Origin: an uncultured Methanoregula sp. | Lineage (GTDB): Archaea; Halobacteriota; Methanomicrobia; Methanomicrobiales; Methanospirillaceae | NCBI RefSeq assembly: GCF_963677065.1 | Contig: NZ_OY781872.1 | Span: 1,731,419 to 1,795,418 of the forward strand | Reading direction: 5' to 3' | DNA length: 64,000 nt | Shown here: one piece after another, positions 8,913 to 18,821 of the stretch | Numbering within the stretch: the first letter of the stretch is position 1 | How the letters are laid out: every line of letters begins with the position of its first letter | Notes under the pieces: generated by a model | Database searches by the model: none | Told to the model about the DNA's origin: nothing | The model's input: only the letters and a program-made list of their open reading frames with translations | Position numbers and translations under genes: made by a program

Positions 8913-9228
8913 TATACTTACGTTTTTAGGAATTTTTCAGCCGGTTAACCCGATTGTTCTTCTCCCGCTGTGTGCGTTTGTCCGGCTGCTCTCCATTGCT
9001 GTTCGTTTTCCCGCACTATCCGGAGTATTGCGTCAGTGTCTCTGTCTTTCTTACCCTGTCTGACAGGGAACCGCCCTTCCTGTAACGCTGGTTGAGTGGA
9101 ATTCGTTTGACGGGAACCAAAAAAATCTCTCAACGCGGGAGAATCAGGCCTTTGGTTGCGGATTGCCCTGTGCTACTCTGGCAATAGCACTGTTCGGTTC
9201 AACGGAACCAGAAAGAGAAAAAGGATTT
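8913..9228. other. Gap after the tRNA genes
   Basis: I see no gene or clear RNA. The short open frames here have no recognisable sequence. A T-rich stretch (ACGTTTTTAGGAATTTTTC) right after tRNA-Asp could end the tRNA transcript. Confidence 0.4.
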
Positions 9229-9498
9229 TCAGCAGGATGCTGTCGGCTGAATGAGGAGACGGCCCCTTGAGGTGAGCCGGAGAACGATCTCGCTGCTCGA
9301 TTTCCCTCCGTCGAGATAACGCTTGGAGAGGAGAACCCGGACTGCGGACCTGACACTGCTCTCGCTGTGGGCGGACTGCAGCGTGTGAACTACATGACCT
9401 ATGTGGCAGCCCTGCTTGTCAGCAACTGTCTTGAGGATGTCGATGTGGGTTGAGGAAGGCACAAAGACTTCGGGAGTTTCGTAGGTGATTTTTTCCAT
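9229..9498 (-). CDS. Small winged-helix-like protein
   Basis: An 89-residue protein. Its middle (ILKTVADKQGCHIGHVVHTLQ, then SESSVRSAVRVLLSKRYLD) and end (VLRLTSRGRLLI) follow the helix-helix-wing order of small archaeal winged-helix DNA-binding proteins. It stands alone between the tRNA genes and the Cache lipoprotein. A DNA-binding role is an inference from the fold pattern; no family is certain. Confidence 0.55.
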   Translation of the reverse strand: MEKITYETPEVFVPSSTHIDILKTVADKQGCHIGHVVHTLQSAHSESSVRSAVRVLLSKRYLDGGKSSSEIVLRLTSRGRLLIQPTASC

Positions 9499-9692
9499 AA
9501 TTTGTCCTGGTGACCGGAAAAAGACAGATGATTTTGGATTCTGTTGAACGAATCACCATGGTATTATATGGCGTATGAGATGAAGTAACCATGCCTCATA
9601 TACAGGGAACTTTTGACAGGATCTTTCCGTAATGCCTGTTTTTTCAGGTCGTAACCGGAAATGTAAAACCGGGTAATAAAAAATTTCCCGGG

Positions 9693-11111
9693 TTATAGTA
9701 CCTGGACCCCGTAGATCCCGCCTGCAATCCACCAGGTATCGTCAACGGCCTTTCCGTACATCAGTTTCGGGATCGATTCTGTCCCCCCGGCCTCCGTGTC
9801 CGGGAACATGGCCCGGGTAAAACCTGTTCCGCTCTTTATCGCATTGATATTGACAATCGTGGGTTTTGCACCATAGGGATCGGAGTAGTTCATCCAGTTC
9901 TTCCCAATGCCCTGCCTGAAGTACGGGTCGGCAAGGATCGTGCCGTTGAAATCCTCGGCCCAGACAAAGAGATCTCCTGAGACAAACTGCCCTTGTGGGT
10001 TGTTGATCTCGGCAATGGCCTTCTCCTTCCCGTTTGTTCTGGCATAGGCAACAGCCCGGTCGACAAGGTCGTACAATTCCGTGCGGGTATGGTTCCGGAC
10101 CCCGATTCCCGTCAGGTTGCCCTGCCGGAGCTGTTCGTATTCGGGCACAATGATACCCGAGAAGACCCAGTACGTTGAATCAACGGGTTCGGCATAATCG
10201 AGCTTGGGGGCATAGTACGTCCGGTTATCTTTTGTCACTGCCGCAACGGTATAGGAGAACCCCCCGCCCTGCTTTGAGAGGTCCCGCATCTCCCGGATCG
10301 TGGTTACGCCATCGGGGTCATGGTAGTTGATCAGGTTGATATGGTTGTTCGCGGTCTCGGGCGTTATGGAATTTGCAAGCACCGTACCATTGTAATCAAC
10401 AGCAATGAGCGTCAGTTCCCCGTCTGCAAACTTCCCTTTGGGATCATTGAATGCAAGAAGGGCTTTCTCTTTGCCGTTCTCTTTTGCATAGAGAACTGCA
10501 TCTTTTACGAACTGCGTCAGATCTGACGTTGTGTAGGCCCGGGTTTTCGGGCCGATGCCGGTTGACGGGTAGATCATGCCGGATCCGGTATAGGCCCCTG
10601 CACCAACATAGTACGTGCCGTCCACATCGGCAGCAACCGAGAGCTTGGCTTTCATCTGCCGGTTGTCTTCGGGGCTCGGGTAATCATAGCTGACGTACCC
10701 GATCCCGTAACCGGCCGTCTCTTCAAGGTTCTTTACCAGGAAAACGCCGTACCGGTCGGTCATGTTCCGGATATTGGTCCCGACCAGCTCGTGCTCGAAG
10801 GGTTCGGCGAGCGCAGTGCCATTGTAGTCTTCGGCAAAGATATAGATCCCGTTTTTAACGAACGAACCGTTCGGGTCGTTGAACTCTGCAATGGCTCTCT
10901 CTTTGCCGTTCATCCTGGCATACTCCCGGGCGTTCTTTACCATGACCGTGAGATCGTCGGGAGTTGTTTTGCTTCCCGGGATTATTGTTGCCGCGGGGGC
11001 CGGTGTCACGGTGCCGGGTGTCATGCTTTTATCTCCGGTTCCGGTGCAGCCGGCCGAAAACGCGGATGCTGCAAGAACGAGGATGATGATGATGACAAAA
11101 TATCGTCCCAT
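9693..11111 (-). CDS. Lipoprotein with three tandem Cache-like sensor domains
   Basis: A 472-residue protein. The N-terminus has a signal helix and lipobox ending at C22 (AFSAGC). Then a module of about 140 residues occurs three times, each starting with A-R/K-x-NGKE-KA-I/LA-x-FNDP-x-G-x-F and continuing with 'aeDYNGT-LA-P' and a glycine-rich closing strand (near residues 55-185, 195-325 and 345-472). This is the single-Cache ligand-binding pattern. There is no cytoplasmic output domain, so it may act as a surface binding protein for a transporter or a separate sensor. A poly-purine leader and the divergent Yip1-like gene lie upstream. Confidence 0.75.
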   Translation of the reverse strand: MGRYFVIIIILVLAASAFSAGCTGTGDKSMTPGTVTPAPAATIIPGSKTTPDDLTVMVKNAREYARMNGKERAIAEFNDPNGSFVKNGIYIFAEDYNGTALAEPFEHELVGTNIRNMTDRYGVFLVKNLEETAGYGIGYVSYDYPSPEDNRQMKAKLSVAADVDGTYYVGAGAYTGSGMIYPSTGIGPKTRAYTTSDLTQFVKDAVLYAKENGKEKALLAFNDPKGKFADGELTLIAVDYNGTVLANSITPETANNHINLINYHDPDGVTTIREMRDLSKQGGGFSYTVAAVTKDNRTYYAPKLDYAEPVDSTYWVFSGIIVPEYEQLRQGNLTGIGVRNHTRTELYDLVDRAVAYARTNGKEKAIAEINNPQGQFVSGDLFVWAEDFNGTILADPYFRQGIGKNWMNYSDPYGAKPTIVNINAIKSGTGFTRAMFPDTEAGGTESIPKLMYGKAVDDTWWIAGGIYGVQVL

Positions 11112-11262
11112 GGACGAAAGGTCTCGGCCAGACTATAAAATGGTTCTTTTCTGCGCCCGTTGACTGCCCTGCATGAGATTCTTCCGGTTCCGGTACACCA
11201 GTCCGTACGGGGTTTGTTGCCTCCCGGTAACGGCGGGGCATTTTATGGAAACTGATGCGGAT

Positions 11263-11295
11263 CGTTAAATACTAACCGGATGAACGTTCTCTCCA
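11263..11295 (+). promoter_or_regulatory. TATA promoter of the Yip1-like gene
   Basis: CGTTAAATACTAA has its TATA centre near 11268. Transcription about 25 bases on would begin at about 11293, almost at the ATG at 11295, so the mRNA would be leaderless. This is the reason for preferring 11295 over the earlier ATG at 11280. Confidence 0.45.
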
Positions 11296-11885
11296 TGCCG
11301 GATGCAATCATCACCCAGATCAGAGGAATCCTGGTATCCCCGGTTGAAACCTTCCGGAACTCGCGGGATAAAACAGCGGAATCGGTCTTCTCCTACTTTC
11401 TGGTCCTCCTTGTCATCGACGCTCTCCTGACTTCGATAATAACCGCTCTCGGGGTCGGGGCAATGGCCGTGCTCCTCCGGTATATTCCTGCATACAGCAG
11501 TCTTCTCCCGGTGCTTGTCTTTGCCATTGTCCTTGTCGGGGGTATGGCCTGGGCACTCCTGATCAGTGCATGGATCCATCTCTGGGTGTATCTTGCGGGA
11601 GGCCGCAAGGGGATCTTCATGACCATAAAAGCGGTCCTCTACGGCATGACGCCGGCCCTGCTCTTTGGCTGGATACCGGTCATCGGGTTCTTCTTCACCC
11701 TCTGGACGCTGGTTCTTGAGATCCTCGGTATCCGCGAGCTCCAGGAACTGGGTACGGGTAAAACAATCCTTGTCATGATCATTGCGATTGTTATTCCCAT
11801 GATCCTGGTGGCCCTTGCGGCAGCCTGGTTCTTCCTCTCCTCCGTTGCCACGATAACGCCGGTTACCGCCCCCATGGGGCCGTAA
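11295..11885 (+). CDS. Yip1-family membrane protein
   Basis: A 196-residue protein with a short N-terminal amphipathic part (ITQIRGILVSPVETFRNSRD) and about five transmembrane helices. The order 'ILVSPVETF', then helix pairs, then an invariant-looking HLWVYLAGGRKG and FGWIPVIGF matches the archaeal/bacterial Yip1 domain. The role in prokaryotes is unknown. It is transcribed divergently from the Cache lipoprotein. Confidence 0.75.
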   Translation: MPDAIITQIRGILVSPVETFRNSRDKTAESVFSYFLVLLVIDALLTSIITALGVGAMAVLLRYIPAYSSLLPVLVFAIVLVGGMAWALLISAWIHLWVYLAGGRKGIFMTIKAVLYGMTPALLFGWIPVIGFFFTLWTLVLEILGIRELQELGTGKTILVMIIAIVIPMILVALAAAWFFLSSVATITPVTAPMGP

Positions 11886-11935
11886 TTTTTTCACCTGTTC
11901 TTCCCGTTATCCTTGACCAACCGCCATTTTGCTGG

Positions 11936-12406
11936 TTACCCGACCCGGTATCCCCGTTCTTCCAGGTACCGGCAGAGCCACTGCTCGGCCGCTGTGTCGT
12001 CTTTGGGACGGAGCCGTTCAGCCTCCTCCCATATTCCCCGCAGGACCGGATCGTCAGAATGGAGGGCAAGCGTTCCGGTAACGTTCCCAAGGATGTTTCC
12101 GGAGGAATCCGAGACCCGCATCACGATGCACCGGTAGAATTTGCACTGTGCCGGGCTGTCGCGGTGGATCGTGCAGCGCACAAGGTTCCCGTCCGGCCGG
12201 AGGAACCGGCAGGCAGAAGGATGCTTCTCCGGAAACGAGTGATCGGAAAAGATCGCCCTCTTGTCTTCGTCCACCTCTGCGGTAAATGCAGTTCCTGTCG
12301 AGACCGATTCGCATTCGAACGAGAACGGCCCGGTCTGGCGTTCGATCACGATATAGTCCCCAAGATGCATGCAGCAGATCCCGCACTGGCGGCAGTTGAA
12401 CGTCAC
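11936..12406 (-). CDS. YkgJ-family cysteine cluster protein
   Basis: A 156-residue protein. The N-terminal cluster C5-x2-C8-x2-C11-C12 (FNCRQCGICCMH) and further cysteines in CRFL, VRCTIH and CKFYRC match the YkgJ/UPF0153 pattern of Zn or Fe-S binding proteins. Its molecular role is unknown. It is monocistronic on this strand, with no informative neighbour. Confidence 0.8.
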   Translation of the reverse strand: MTFNCRQCGICCMHLGDYIVIERQTGPFSFECESVSTGTAFTAEVDEDKRAIFSDHSFPEKHPSACRFLRPDGNLVRCTIHRDSPAQCKFYRCIVMRVSDSSGNILGNVTGTLALHSDDPVLRGIWEEAERLRPKDDTAAEQWLCRYLEERGYRVG

Positions 12407-12619
12407 GGCTGGTACTCCAGAATGTTCTCCCGTGCTCTCCGGAACGGGATGAACGGTTGCTTATCCCTAATCTATTCCTGTCTGCACTCTAAAATGGTGG
12501 CATTTGGATCCGACCCGGCTCCCGGCACCCCAACGTGAGCTGGCGGAAACATCTTTTCCTGAACTTTTTCCTGAACGGTATGGGAACGTGGGTTTTTTTA
12601 AATCCCTTTCTTCCGGCAG

Positions 12620-13261
12620 TCAGCGAATTCTGTCTGCAGCCCGGATCGCAAGGGCCTTCAAGGTCTCGTAATCCGTTGCCGTGCCGCCCATGGTGATCTG
12701 TTCGCAGATATTGTTTTTGATAAACAGTACCGAGTATACCGCGCTGTTCCGGGGGGAATCCGGTTCAAGTATCCGGACGGCGATACTCTTGTCGCCAATT
12801 TTGGGAAAGGCGATCTCGTACCTTTTTGTGCCATTGCTCTCTTCGAGCAGGGCATCTTTCTCGATGCTGTAGACCCTGCCGATACTGTCCGCAGTGTATA
12901 TCCCGATGACCTGCCGGATCGCGGTGATATCATTGCTCTGCCGGTTTATCCGGAAATAGACAACCCGGTAACCCTGTATCCATCCCAGGTCGCGGGTGAG
13001 CTGGTTCGTCTCGCCATAGGCCATCACGGACCGGTCTTTTATCGTATAATCGGTCGGGAGATCGTCCCCGCCAAGTGCCATATCTGCAAGCGGGACCATC
13101 GTTACCGGTATTACCGGTGTGGGAGCTGCCGATACCTGCGCGGCATAGGCCGGGGGCGCTCCGAACACTGAGGAAAGGCAACCCGGCACAAGTGCCGTTC
13201 CTGCGAGAAGCGTGCAGAGAACCACGGTTGCAGGAAACCCTTGTATCATATCGTACTGCAT
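12620..13261 (-). CDS. Predicted lipoprotein, function unknown
   Basis: A 213-residue protein with a signal peptide and lipobox LVPGC (C28). The mature part begins with a Pro/Ala/Thr-rich linker and continues as a mixed alpha/beta domain containing MAYGETNQLTRDLGW and a final helix ETLKALAIRAADRIR. The pattern resembles the small methanogen surface lipoproteins that report a stress-type quantity, but I cannot name the family. Confidence 0.6.
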   Translation of the reverse strand: MQYDMIQGFPATVVLCTLLAGTALVPGCLSSVFGAPPAYAAQVSAAPTPVIPVTMVPLADMALGGDDLPTDYTIKDRSVMAYGETNQLTRDLGWIQGYRVVYFRINRQSNDITAIRQVIGIYTADSIGRVYSIEKDALLEESNGTKRYEIAFPKIGDKSIAVRILEPDSPRNSAVYSVLFIKNNICEQITMGGTATDYETLKALAIRAADRIR

Positions 13262-13361
13262 GGTGAACGGGATTTATATTATGAGCGGATGGTACAGGTT
13301 ATGCCATCCCGGCAAAAGCACTATCATCTTCCCCGCAAGATTTCTGCACTGGTGAATGATT

Positions 13362-13811
13362 ATGGCAAGAAACAGCATTGCAATGCTTGACCGGGACCAC
13401 CATATCCACCTTGTCCCGGCCGACCGGATCCTGATGATGAGCATAGAACATTCGGCCATCAGGAAGATCGAGAACGGGCATTTCGAGATCGAGTGTTTCC
13501 TCAAGTTGTCGGTGGAAGGGTTCCCCCATCCCCTCGAGGATGCGATCCGGTTCACCTTTGCATCCGTAAACGTTCCCGGCGCCCAGCTGATGACCGAACT
13601 CACGTTTGTCCAGAACCACATCATCAAGCAGATCTTCGATAAGGGGCTCTCCGGCGAATTGTGCGCCTGCGAGCCGGATGATCCCCAGGCCCGGGAATGC
13701 GGGATCACGGTGTCATCCGAGATCAAGAACCGGATGGCCGGATCAAAACAGGTTCGTGAAGTGCTGGCCCGCTGTGGTGCCCTTCCGGACAGCCTGACCT
13801 TCCTGAAGTAG
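13362..13811 (+). CDS. Conserved-looking hypothetical protein
   Basis: A 149-residue soluble protein. GGTGA lies 6 bases before the ATG at 13362, whereas the ATG at 13356 has no spacing to it, so the later start is chosen. It has a strand-rich N-terminal half (HIHLVPADRILMMSIEHSAI, HFEIECFLKLSVEG) and the acidic helical end. I recognise no family or motif. Confidence 0.55.
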   Translation: MARNSIAMLDRDHHIHLVPADRILMMSIEHSAIRKIENGHFEIECFLKLSVEGFPHPLEDAIRFTFASVNVPGAQLMTELTFVQNHIIKQIFDKGLSGELCACEPDDPQARECGITVSSEIKNRMAGSKQVREVLARCGALPDSLTFLK

Positions 13812-13950
13812 TTCCCAGGTACCGGCCCAAATCTGCCGGGTAAGTCGGATTTTTTTTCAATCCGGCCGGAATCTGGGAATATTTTTTAATAAATATCTTT
13901 TTGTGGGGAGAGTGACAACCTGTACGTAACAGGTATATACGGGGTATTAT

Positions 13951-15516
13951 ATGGGCGACCCAGATTTCCGCAGTAATGAAAAAGTCCTTCTCCGTTCCGA
14001 CGGGGTCAATGTCAAATCGGTTCCGTTCGAAGCTACCCTGACCGACCGGCGCATCGTGCTTGTCGACCGGGCGAGAAACGTACTCCCTCAGAAGGATATC
14101 CACCTGTCTGCCATCCGGCAGATAGCAACCGGAGAGAATGCGATCCGCGACCCGACGCTTACGGTATATGTTGCAGCGAACAATAACGAGACCCGGCAGA
14201 TGGTCCTCACGTTCTCCCGCGATTCCGGGGGAAACCGCGCAAAGGAGCGCGATGAATGGAAAAAATTCCTTGAATATTATATCCCCCGTGCGCCCCCCGC
14301 ACCTGTACCCCCGGCCCCGGAACCGGCTGCCTCATACCGGAACGATGCAGCAATCCCTCCCCAGAAACGGTTTACCGATACCGTCCCCGCCCGGATGCCT
14401 GCCCGGGAAACACCTCCGACCGCACCGGCGGCCCCGGAGAGTTTTTTCTGCAACCGGTGCGGCAACCGGGTGAGCAAGGATTCTGCATTCTGCAACAAAT
14501 GCGGTTCCCCGATAGTTCCTCCGGCTCCGTCTCCCTACGTGGCCCCGGCACCGGCAGGTGCCTATACGCCGGCTCCCCTGCCCCGTACACCTGCTCACGG
14601 GGCCCGGGTGCCGGAAGAAGCACCACCTGCCGTGGATGCGATCCGTATCTCAGACACCCCCGTCCGTCCTCCCGTGCGCATGGCTGATACCCGGAACCAG
14701 GGCATTCCCGCTCCCCGGAGACCTGCGGAACCCGAACCTTCAAAGAAACCAAAAAAACAGGGATTCATCCCATCTCTGTTCTCGTCGAAATCGCGTTCAG
14801 CCTCAAAGAGAAACGACTCCCTTGCCCCTGCCGAACCGGCGCCTGAGAAACCCCGTCGGCGCGGCGGTTCCGGGACTGCAAAAAAAGTGATCCTTTCAGC
14901 CGTGGTCCTGGTCATCATCATTGCCGTGATCGCGGCAGGTGCCGTGTTTGTCTACCCTATGATCTCAAGCGGCGGACTGTTAACGCTCCCCTCCGGAGAA
15001 TCGTCCTCCGGCGGAAGTTCATCATCGGGATCGGTCACTCCCACAACAACCCCGCAGGGCCAGACAACCCCGTCCGTCCAGACTTCCTGGACGCCCATTG
15101 CCGTTGAAACCACTGCAGCCGTGATCCCCTCTGCCGGTGTGCAGGTTCATATCAGCTATCTTGGCGGTTTCAAAGGCTCCTATGGCCTGCCGTCCGCCCT
15201 GCAATCGATCCAGGCTTCCGGCGACCGGGTCTACCTGGTCGAGAATGCCACCGGAACGGTCCAGGCAGTTATCGAGAAGAGGGACAGTTCGACCAAGCAC
15301 GATCTCCTTGTCGAGATCTACAAGGATGGAAAACTGCTCACGAAAGGGTCCACGAATGCTGCCTATGGCAAAGTGACCCTGGAAGTGGATACGAAGACCG
15401 GTGTAGCAAAGACCCCGATCACCAGTGCATCCGTTGGAACGGTTGCGACAACAGCGGCAGCAGCTGCCCAGAAAACAACCGCTCCCGCAGCGAACACCAC
15501 CGCCAAGGCATCCTGA
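13951..15516 (+). CDS. PH-like / zinc-ribbon / transmembrane protein
   Basis: A 521-residue multidomain protein. Residues 1-110 look like a PH-type domain (ATLTDRRIVLVD, then QKDIHLSAIRQIATGEN). A Pro/Ala-rich linker leads to a zinc ribbon near 167-187 (FFCNRCG ... FCNKCGSP), another long Pro-rich linker, a transmembrane helix near 312-335 and an outside domain of about 150 residues (VQVHISYLGGFKGSYGLP) with Thr/Ala-rich ends. The zinc ribbon is cytoplasmic and the last domain outside, so it may pass or sense a signal across the membrane. Substrate unknown. It is followed by another PH-type gene. Confidence 0.65.
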   Translation: MGDPDFRSNEKVLLRSDGVNVKSVPFEATLTDRRIVLVDRARNVLPQKDIHLSAIRQIATGENAIRDPTLTVYVAANNNETRQMVLTFSRDSGGNRAKERDEWKKFLEYYIPRAPPAPVPPAPEPAASYRNDAAIPPQKRFTDTVPARMPARETPPTAPAAPESFFCNRCGNRVSKDSAFCNKCGSPIVPPAPSPYVAPAPAGAYTPAPLPRTPAHGARVPEEAPPAVDAIRISDTPVRPPVRMADTRNQGIPAPRRPAEPEPSKKPKKQGFIPSLFSSKSRSASKRNDSLAPAEPAPEKPRRRGGSGTAKKVILSAVVLVIIIAVIAAGAVFVYPMISSGGLLTLPSGESSSGGSSSSGSVTPTTTPQGQTTPSVQTSWTPIAVETTAAVIPSAGVQVHISYLGGFKGSYGLPSALQSIQASGDRVYLVENATGTVQAVIEKRDSSTKHDLLVEIYKDGKLLTKGSTNAAYGKVTLEVDTKTGVAKTPITSASVGTVATTAAAAAQKTTAPAANTTAKAS

Positions 15517-15573
15517 GTTTAAGGATCGACCACTTTCTTTTTCATCAGCCTTTCATAAACTGTTCTCATAACT

Positions 15574-16173
15574 ATGAGACAAAACCCGGAATTTCCGCTG
15601 AACACCCCGTTCAGGCCCGCAGCAGCGCTGAAGACAACCCTGACGGTATACATTCTCCTGTTTATCCTCCTGATGCTCTGCTTTACGTTGTTTCCCCTCC
15701 TGCTTGCCGGTGAATGGGCACCCAATCTGGTCCTGCTCTGCGTCATCCTGCTTGTCATCATCATTGCAGTCTGCCTGGCCTGGGTGCATCTCTACTACAA
15801 GAGCATGTGGTACGAGTTGCGGGAGGACGAGATGAGCTGGAAGCGCGGCGTCTGGTTCAGGACAACGGGGATTGTACCCTACAACCGGATCACCAACCTG
15901 GACATCCGGCAGGGACCCCTGATGCGCCTGCTCGGCATTCATACCATCGCTATCCAGACCGCAGGATATTCCGGCCAGACCACATCGGAGATCAAGATCG
16001 AGGGTGTTGAAAAAGCCGAAGAGCTCCGCGAGTTCATCCGCTCCCTTGTCCGGCATACAGCAGGCACGGGTGATGGTACCGGTACGGTAGATCGCGTGAA
16101 CATCACAACCGATGAAAAAATTCTTTCTGAACTGACCCGGATCCGGATCCTGCTCGAAGAGCAGAAAAAATAA
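15574..16173 (+). CDS. PH-domain (bPH2-type) membrane protein
   Basis: A 199-residue protein with two N-terminal transmembrane helices (about residues 22-45 and 50-70) and a bPH2 domain (WYELREDEMSWKRGVWF, then GIVPYNRITNLDIRQGPLMRLLGI) as in the YdbS/YdbT family. The C-terminus adds a helical tail (EKILSELTRIRILLEEQKK). The bacterial relatives are of unknown or membrane-stress function. It lies 57 bases downstream of the other PH-like protein, suggesting a shared task. Confidence 0.8.
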   Translation: MRQNPEFPLNTPFRPAAALKTTLTVYILLFILLMLCFTLFPLLLAGEWAPNLVLLCVILLVIIIAVCLAWVHLYYKSMWYELREDEMSWKRGVWFRTTGIVPYNRITNLDIRQGPLMRLLGIHTIAIQTAGYSGQTTSEIKIEGVEKAEELREFIRSLVRHTAGTGDGTGTVDRVNITTDEKILSELTRIRILLEEQKK

Positions 16174-16176
16174 ATT

Positions 16177-17100
16177 TTATTTCTCTTTTATCTCGGCTGT
16201 GTTCTGGCCCGGTTTCTTTCCTTTGTAATAGCGGTAAATGCCGTACCCTATGCCGCCGATGATGATGAGCGGGATGATGGTGAAGAGAAAGACGATGATC
16301 GCGTCGATCATGCCAAAGAATCCGGCAATGCCCTCGTTGAGTGTGGCGATGAAGTTATGGCCGCTGTCGCCGCCCACCGGTTCCGGCTCCTGGAGGTTCA
16401 CCGTTATCGTCGACATATCGATCCTGCTGTTGAGGTACTTCAGTTTTCCTTCGAGCCGGTTGAGTTCTGTCTGGACGCGATCGATCTGTTCCTGGACCTT
16501 GATGATATCCTCCACCTTGGTACTCTGCTTCATGATCGCATTGTACTGGGCGAGCTGGTTCTCGTAGGAGGTCTTCTGGGCCTGGAGGTCTACATACTCC
16601 TCGGTCACATCCTCGCCCTGCGTGGATGCGGATTTGACGGTTCCGAGCGCTTTGACCCCGATGAGGGTGTTCTCGAACTCGGCCTGCGGTACGCGCAGGA
16701 CCACATTGCCGCTTAAGCTGTCTTTGTAGTTCTTCTGGACATTTGTTGAGGTGATGTAGCCGCCTTTCTGTGCAGCAATAGCTTTCAGACTTTCGATCGT
16801 GCCCGTCACGTCTTTTACTTCCAGCGAGAGATACGCGGTCTTGATGATCTTGGTGTCGGTTGCTGCGGAATCCGACCCGCTCCCGCTTCTGGCAGCAGTC
16901 GGAACCGCCATGGGTGCAATGCTTGATCCCGTATATCCCAGGTGCGTGTCCTGGGATACTTTGCCGTAATTCTCGCTTGTAACTACAATCCCCTTAACGG
17001 ATGCACTGTTGCTGGTGGAAGCGGCAGGGACTCCCATGCAGCCCGTGGCCAGGAGTGCAATCATCACCAGTGCCAGGAGTGCGATGACCTTGTATTTCAT
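16177..17100 (-). CDS. DUF4349 lipoprotein
   Basis: A 307-residue protein. Lipobox LLATGC (C21) follows a signal helix. The body holds the DUF4349 core: IIKTAYLSLEVKDVTGTIES, then GGYITST, then a long coiled coil (about 165-230), and ends with a transmembrane helix (IIVFLFTIIPLIIIGGIGYG) and a basic tail. It may be both lipid-anchored and membrane-spanning. Start 17100 rather than 17106 is chosen from the TATA position (about 17117-17130). The function of DUF4349 is not known. Confidence 0.8.
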   Translation of the reverse strand: MKYKVIALLALVMIALLATGCMGVPAASTSNSASVKGIVVTSENYGKVSQDTHLGYTGSSIAPMAVPTAARSGSGSDSAATDTKIIKTAYLSLEVKDVTGTIESLKAIAAQKGGYITSTNVQKNYKDSLSGNVVLRVPQAEFENTLIGVKALGTVKSASTQGEDVTEEYVDLQAQKTSYENQLAQYNAIMKQSTKVEDIIKVQEQIDRVQTELNRLEGKLKYLNSRIDMSTITVNLQEPEPVGGDSGHNFIATLNEGIAGFFGMIDAIIVFLFTIIPLIIIGGIGYGIYRYYKGKKPGQNTAEIKEK

Positions 17101-17387
17101 ACACAATGCATTATTTAGGGAAATATAAAAATCAAGCGTAAACTGCGAAGAATTTGGCAGTTATTCAGCAATCAGGGATTAATTTGGTGATCGGCCCGGG
17201 TATGTAACCTGCAGGTTCCAGGATCTAACCGGGGGAATATCATGAATATAAGTACGCTTCTGCAGACGATATGCACAGGATTCCCGGAAATCGCCGGGCA
17301 TCTTACCATAACCGCGGCACGCGGGGATCCCAGAGAAAAATCCGCATTGCCCCCAGGTTACCACTCTGCATCAGGGAGATCACGATC

Positions 17388-17861
17388 ATGCACGCTGGTC
17401 CAGTTCAGGAATTCACCGCATTGCACGAGAGTATGGCAGAACCGGGACAACCGGCCGTATGCATGCCGCCGGCAGATTTCCGTACGGACGAATCGGGCAG
17501 CTGGAAAATGGATTGCGGATCTTCTGTTCAGGCAACTGAACTGTTCATGCTTCAGGATCTCCTGCTACGGGCAGTCCGGCTGAATGCATCCCTGCGATCA
17601 CAGGGTGTGGACACCACACACGCAGATGAACTGGTCCTCGATGCAGCCCGCTTATCGGAAGAACCGGGGGCTCAGCCATCCGGTAAGACCATGTGGAGGA
17701 ATGATCCGGATAGCGCCCTGCTGGGAACGAACATCTCCCAACTCCGGCATGCGTACCGAAGAATCCTCGTCAGGGAGGATCTGACTCCTGCCATTGCAAA
17801 GGAAGTGCTTACAATGGCCCAGCAGCTGGATAAGATCGCCGGCAGTCTGGGGTATTACTGA
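17388..17861 (+). CDS. Hypothetical helical protein
   Basis: A 157-residue protein. GGGAGAT lies 6 bases before the ATG at 17388, while the longer open frame upstream has poor composition. The second half is helical (FMLQDLLLRAVRLNASL, then ISQLRHAYRRILVREDLTPAIAKE). No family recognised. It precedes the HEAT-repeat gene by about 80 bases. Confidence 0.5.
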   Translation: MHAGPVQEFTALHESMAEPGQPAVCMPPADFRTDESGSWKMDCGSSVQATELFMLQDLLLRAVRLNASLRSQGVDTTHADELVLDAARLSEEPGAQPSGKTMWRNDPDSALLGTNISQLRHAYRRILVREDLTPAIAKEVLTMAQQLDKIAGSLGYY

Positions 17862-17940
17862 ACACTCCCCCAAAGATTCCGCAAAATCCCATGGTCAGAT
17901 CCCTTATATAAGAAAACAAAAGATAGTTCATGGAGATACT

Positions 17941-18543
17941 ATGACCGAGATCAATATTCCTGAAAAACCAGATAAAGCAGAAGAGATGGAGAAGCTGGGG
18001 CTTGAAGGGCTTGTCCAGAATCTCATGGACAGCACCGATCCCAAAGTACGGCAGTATGCTGCATACCTGCTCGGGAAAGCCAGAAACCCCCGGGCTATCC
18101 AGCCGCTTGTCGCGGCCCTTGGCGATTTTGACAAATCCGTCCGGGAACAGGCAACGCTCGCCCTTTCTGCCATTGGCCAGGCAGCTATCGAACCTCTTTC
18201 TGCTGCAATGAAAGAGCCCAAGTGGGAGACCCGTTACCGCGCTGCCGAGGCTCTTGGCAGGATTGCTGACGAGAAAGCGGTCAAGCCTCTCATCCAGGGA
18301 CTCAAGGATAACCGCGACCATGTGCGGTACATGGCAGCAAAAGGCCTGCGCGAAGTAGGGGACTCCGATGCTATTGAACCGATGATCATCCTCCTAAAAG
18401 ACGAGAACCGGTATGTCAGGATGATGGCAGTCCGGGCGCTCGGGGCGATTGGCGGGGACAAGGCAGGCGCAGCTCTCCGCGCTGCACAGGAAAACGAACC
18501 TGATGAAAAAGTCAGGGAAGCTATTATCGAAGCATTGCAATAA
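17941..18543 (+). CDS. HEAT-repeat protein
   Basis: A 200-residue protein built from five HEAT/PBS-lyase-type repeats of about 31 residues, each with the pattern 'A-x2-L-G-x-I/A-x-D-x-A-I-x-P-L' (for example YLLGKARNPRAIQPLVAAL and EALGRIADEKAVKPLI). Such small armadillo-like solenoids bind partner proteins. The start at 17941 follows GGAGA closely. Partner unknown. Confidence 0.85.
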   Translation: MTEINIPEKPDKAEEMEKLGLEGLVQNLMDSTDPKVRQYAAYLLGKARNPRAIQPLVAALGDFDKSVREQATLALSAIGQAAIEPLSAAMKEPKWETRYRAAEALGRIADEKAVKPLIQGLKDNRDHVRYMAAKGLREVGDSDAIEPMIILLKDENRYVRMMAVRALGAIGGDKAGAALRAAQENEPDEKVREAIIEALQ

Positions 18544-18821
18544 TTCACCGATTCTCCCTTTTTACCGGTACTGGCCGTGAAACCGGAGGAATATTGCCTC
18601 CTGAATTTCAAATAACAAGCGTTTTTACCTCCCTGAACTGATATCAGATGTAAAGTATATGATACGTGGGAAATAAAGAACAGGATTACGTACATTGTTT
18701 GCAGGACTGACGGCAAAAATACCATTCATCCCGGATGGCATTTTAAAGACCGCAGATTCCATAATCCCCCGCACGATCTGTTCTGCAGTATTTCTCAAGA
18801 GTATCTTATTCCGGAAACCTC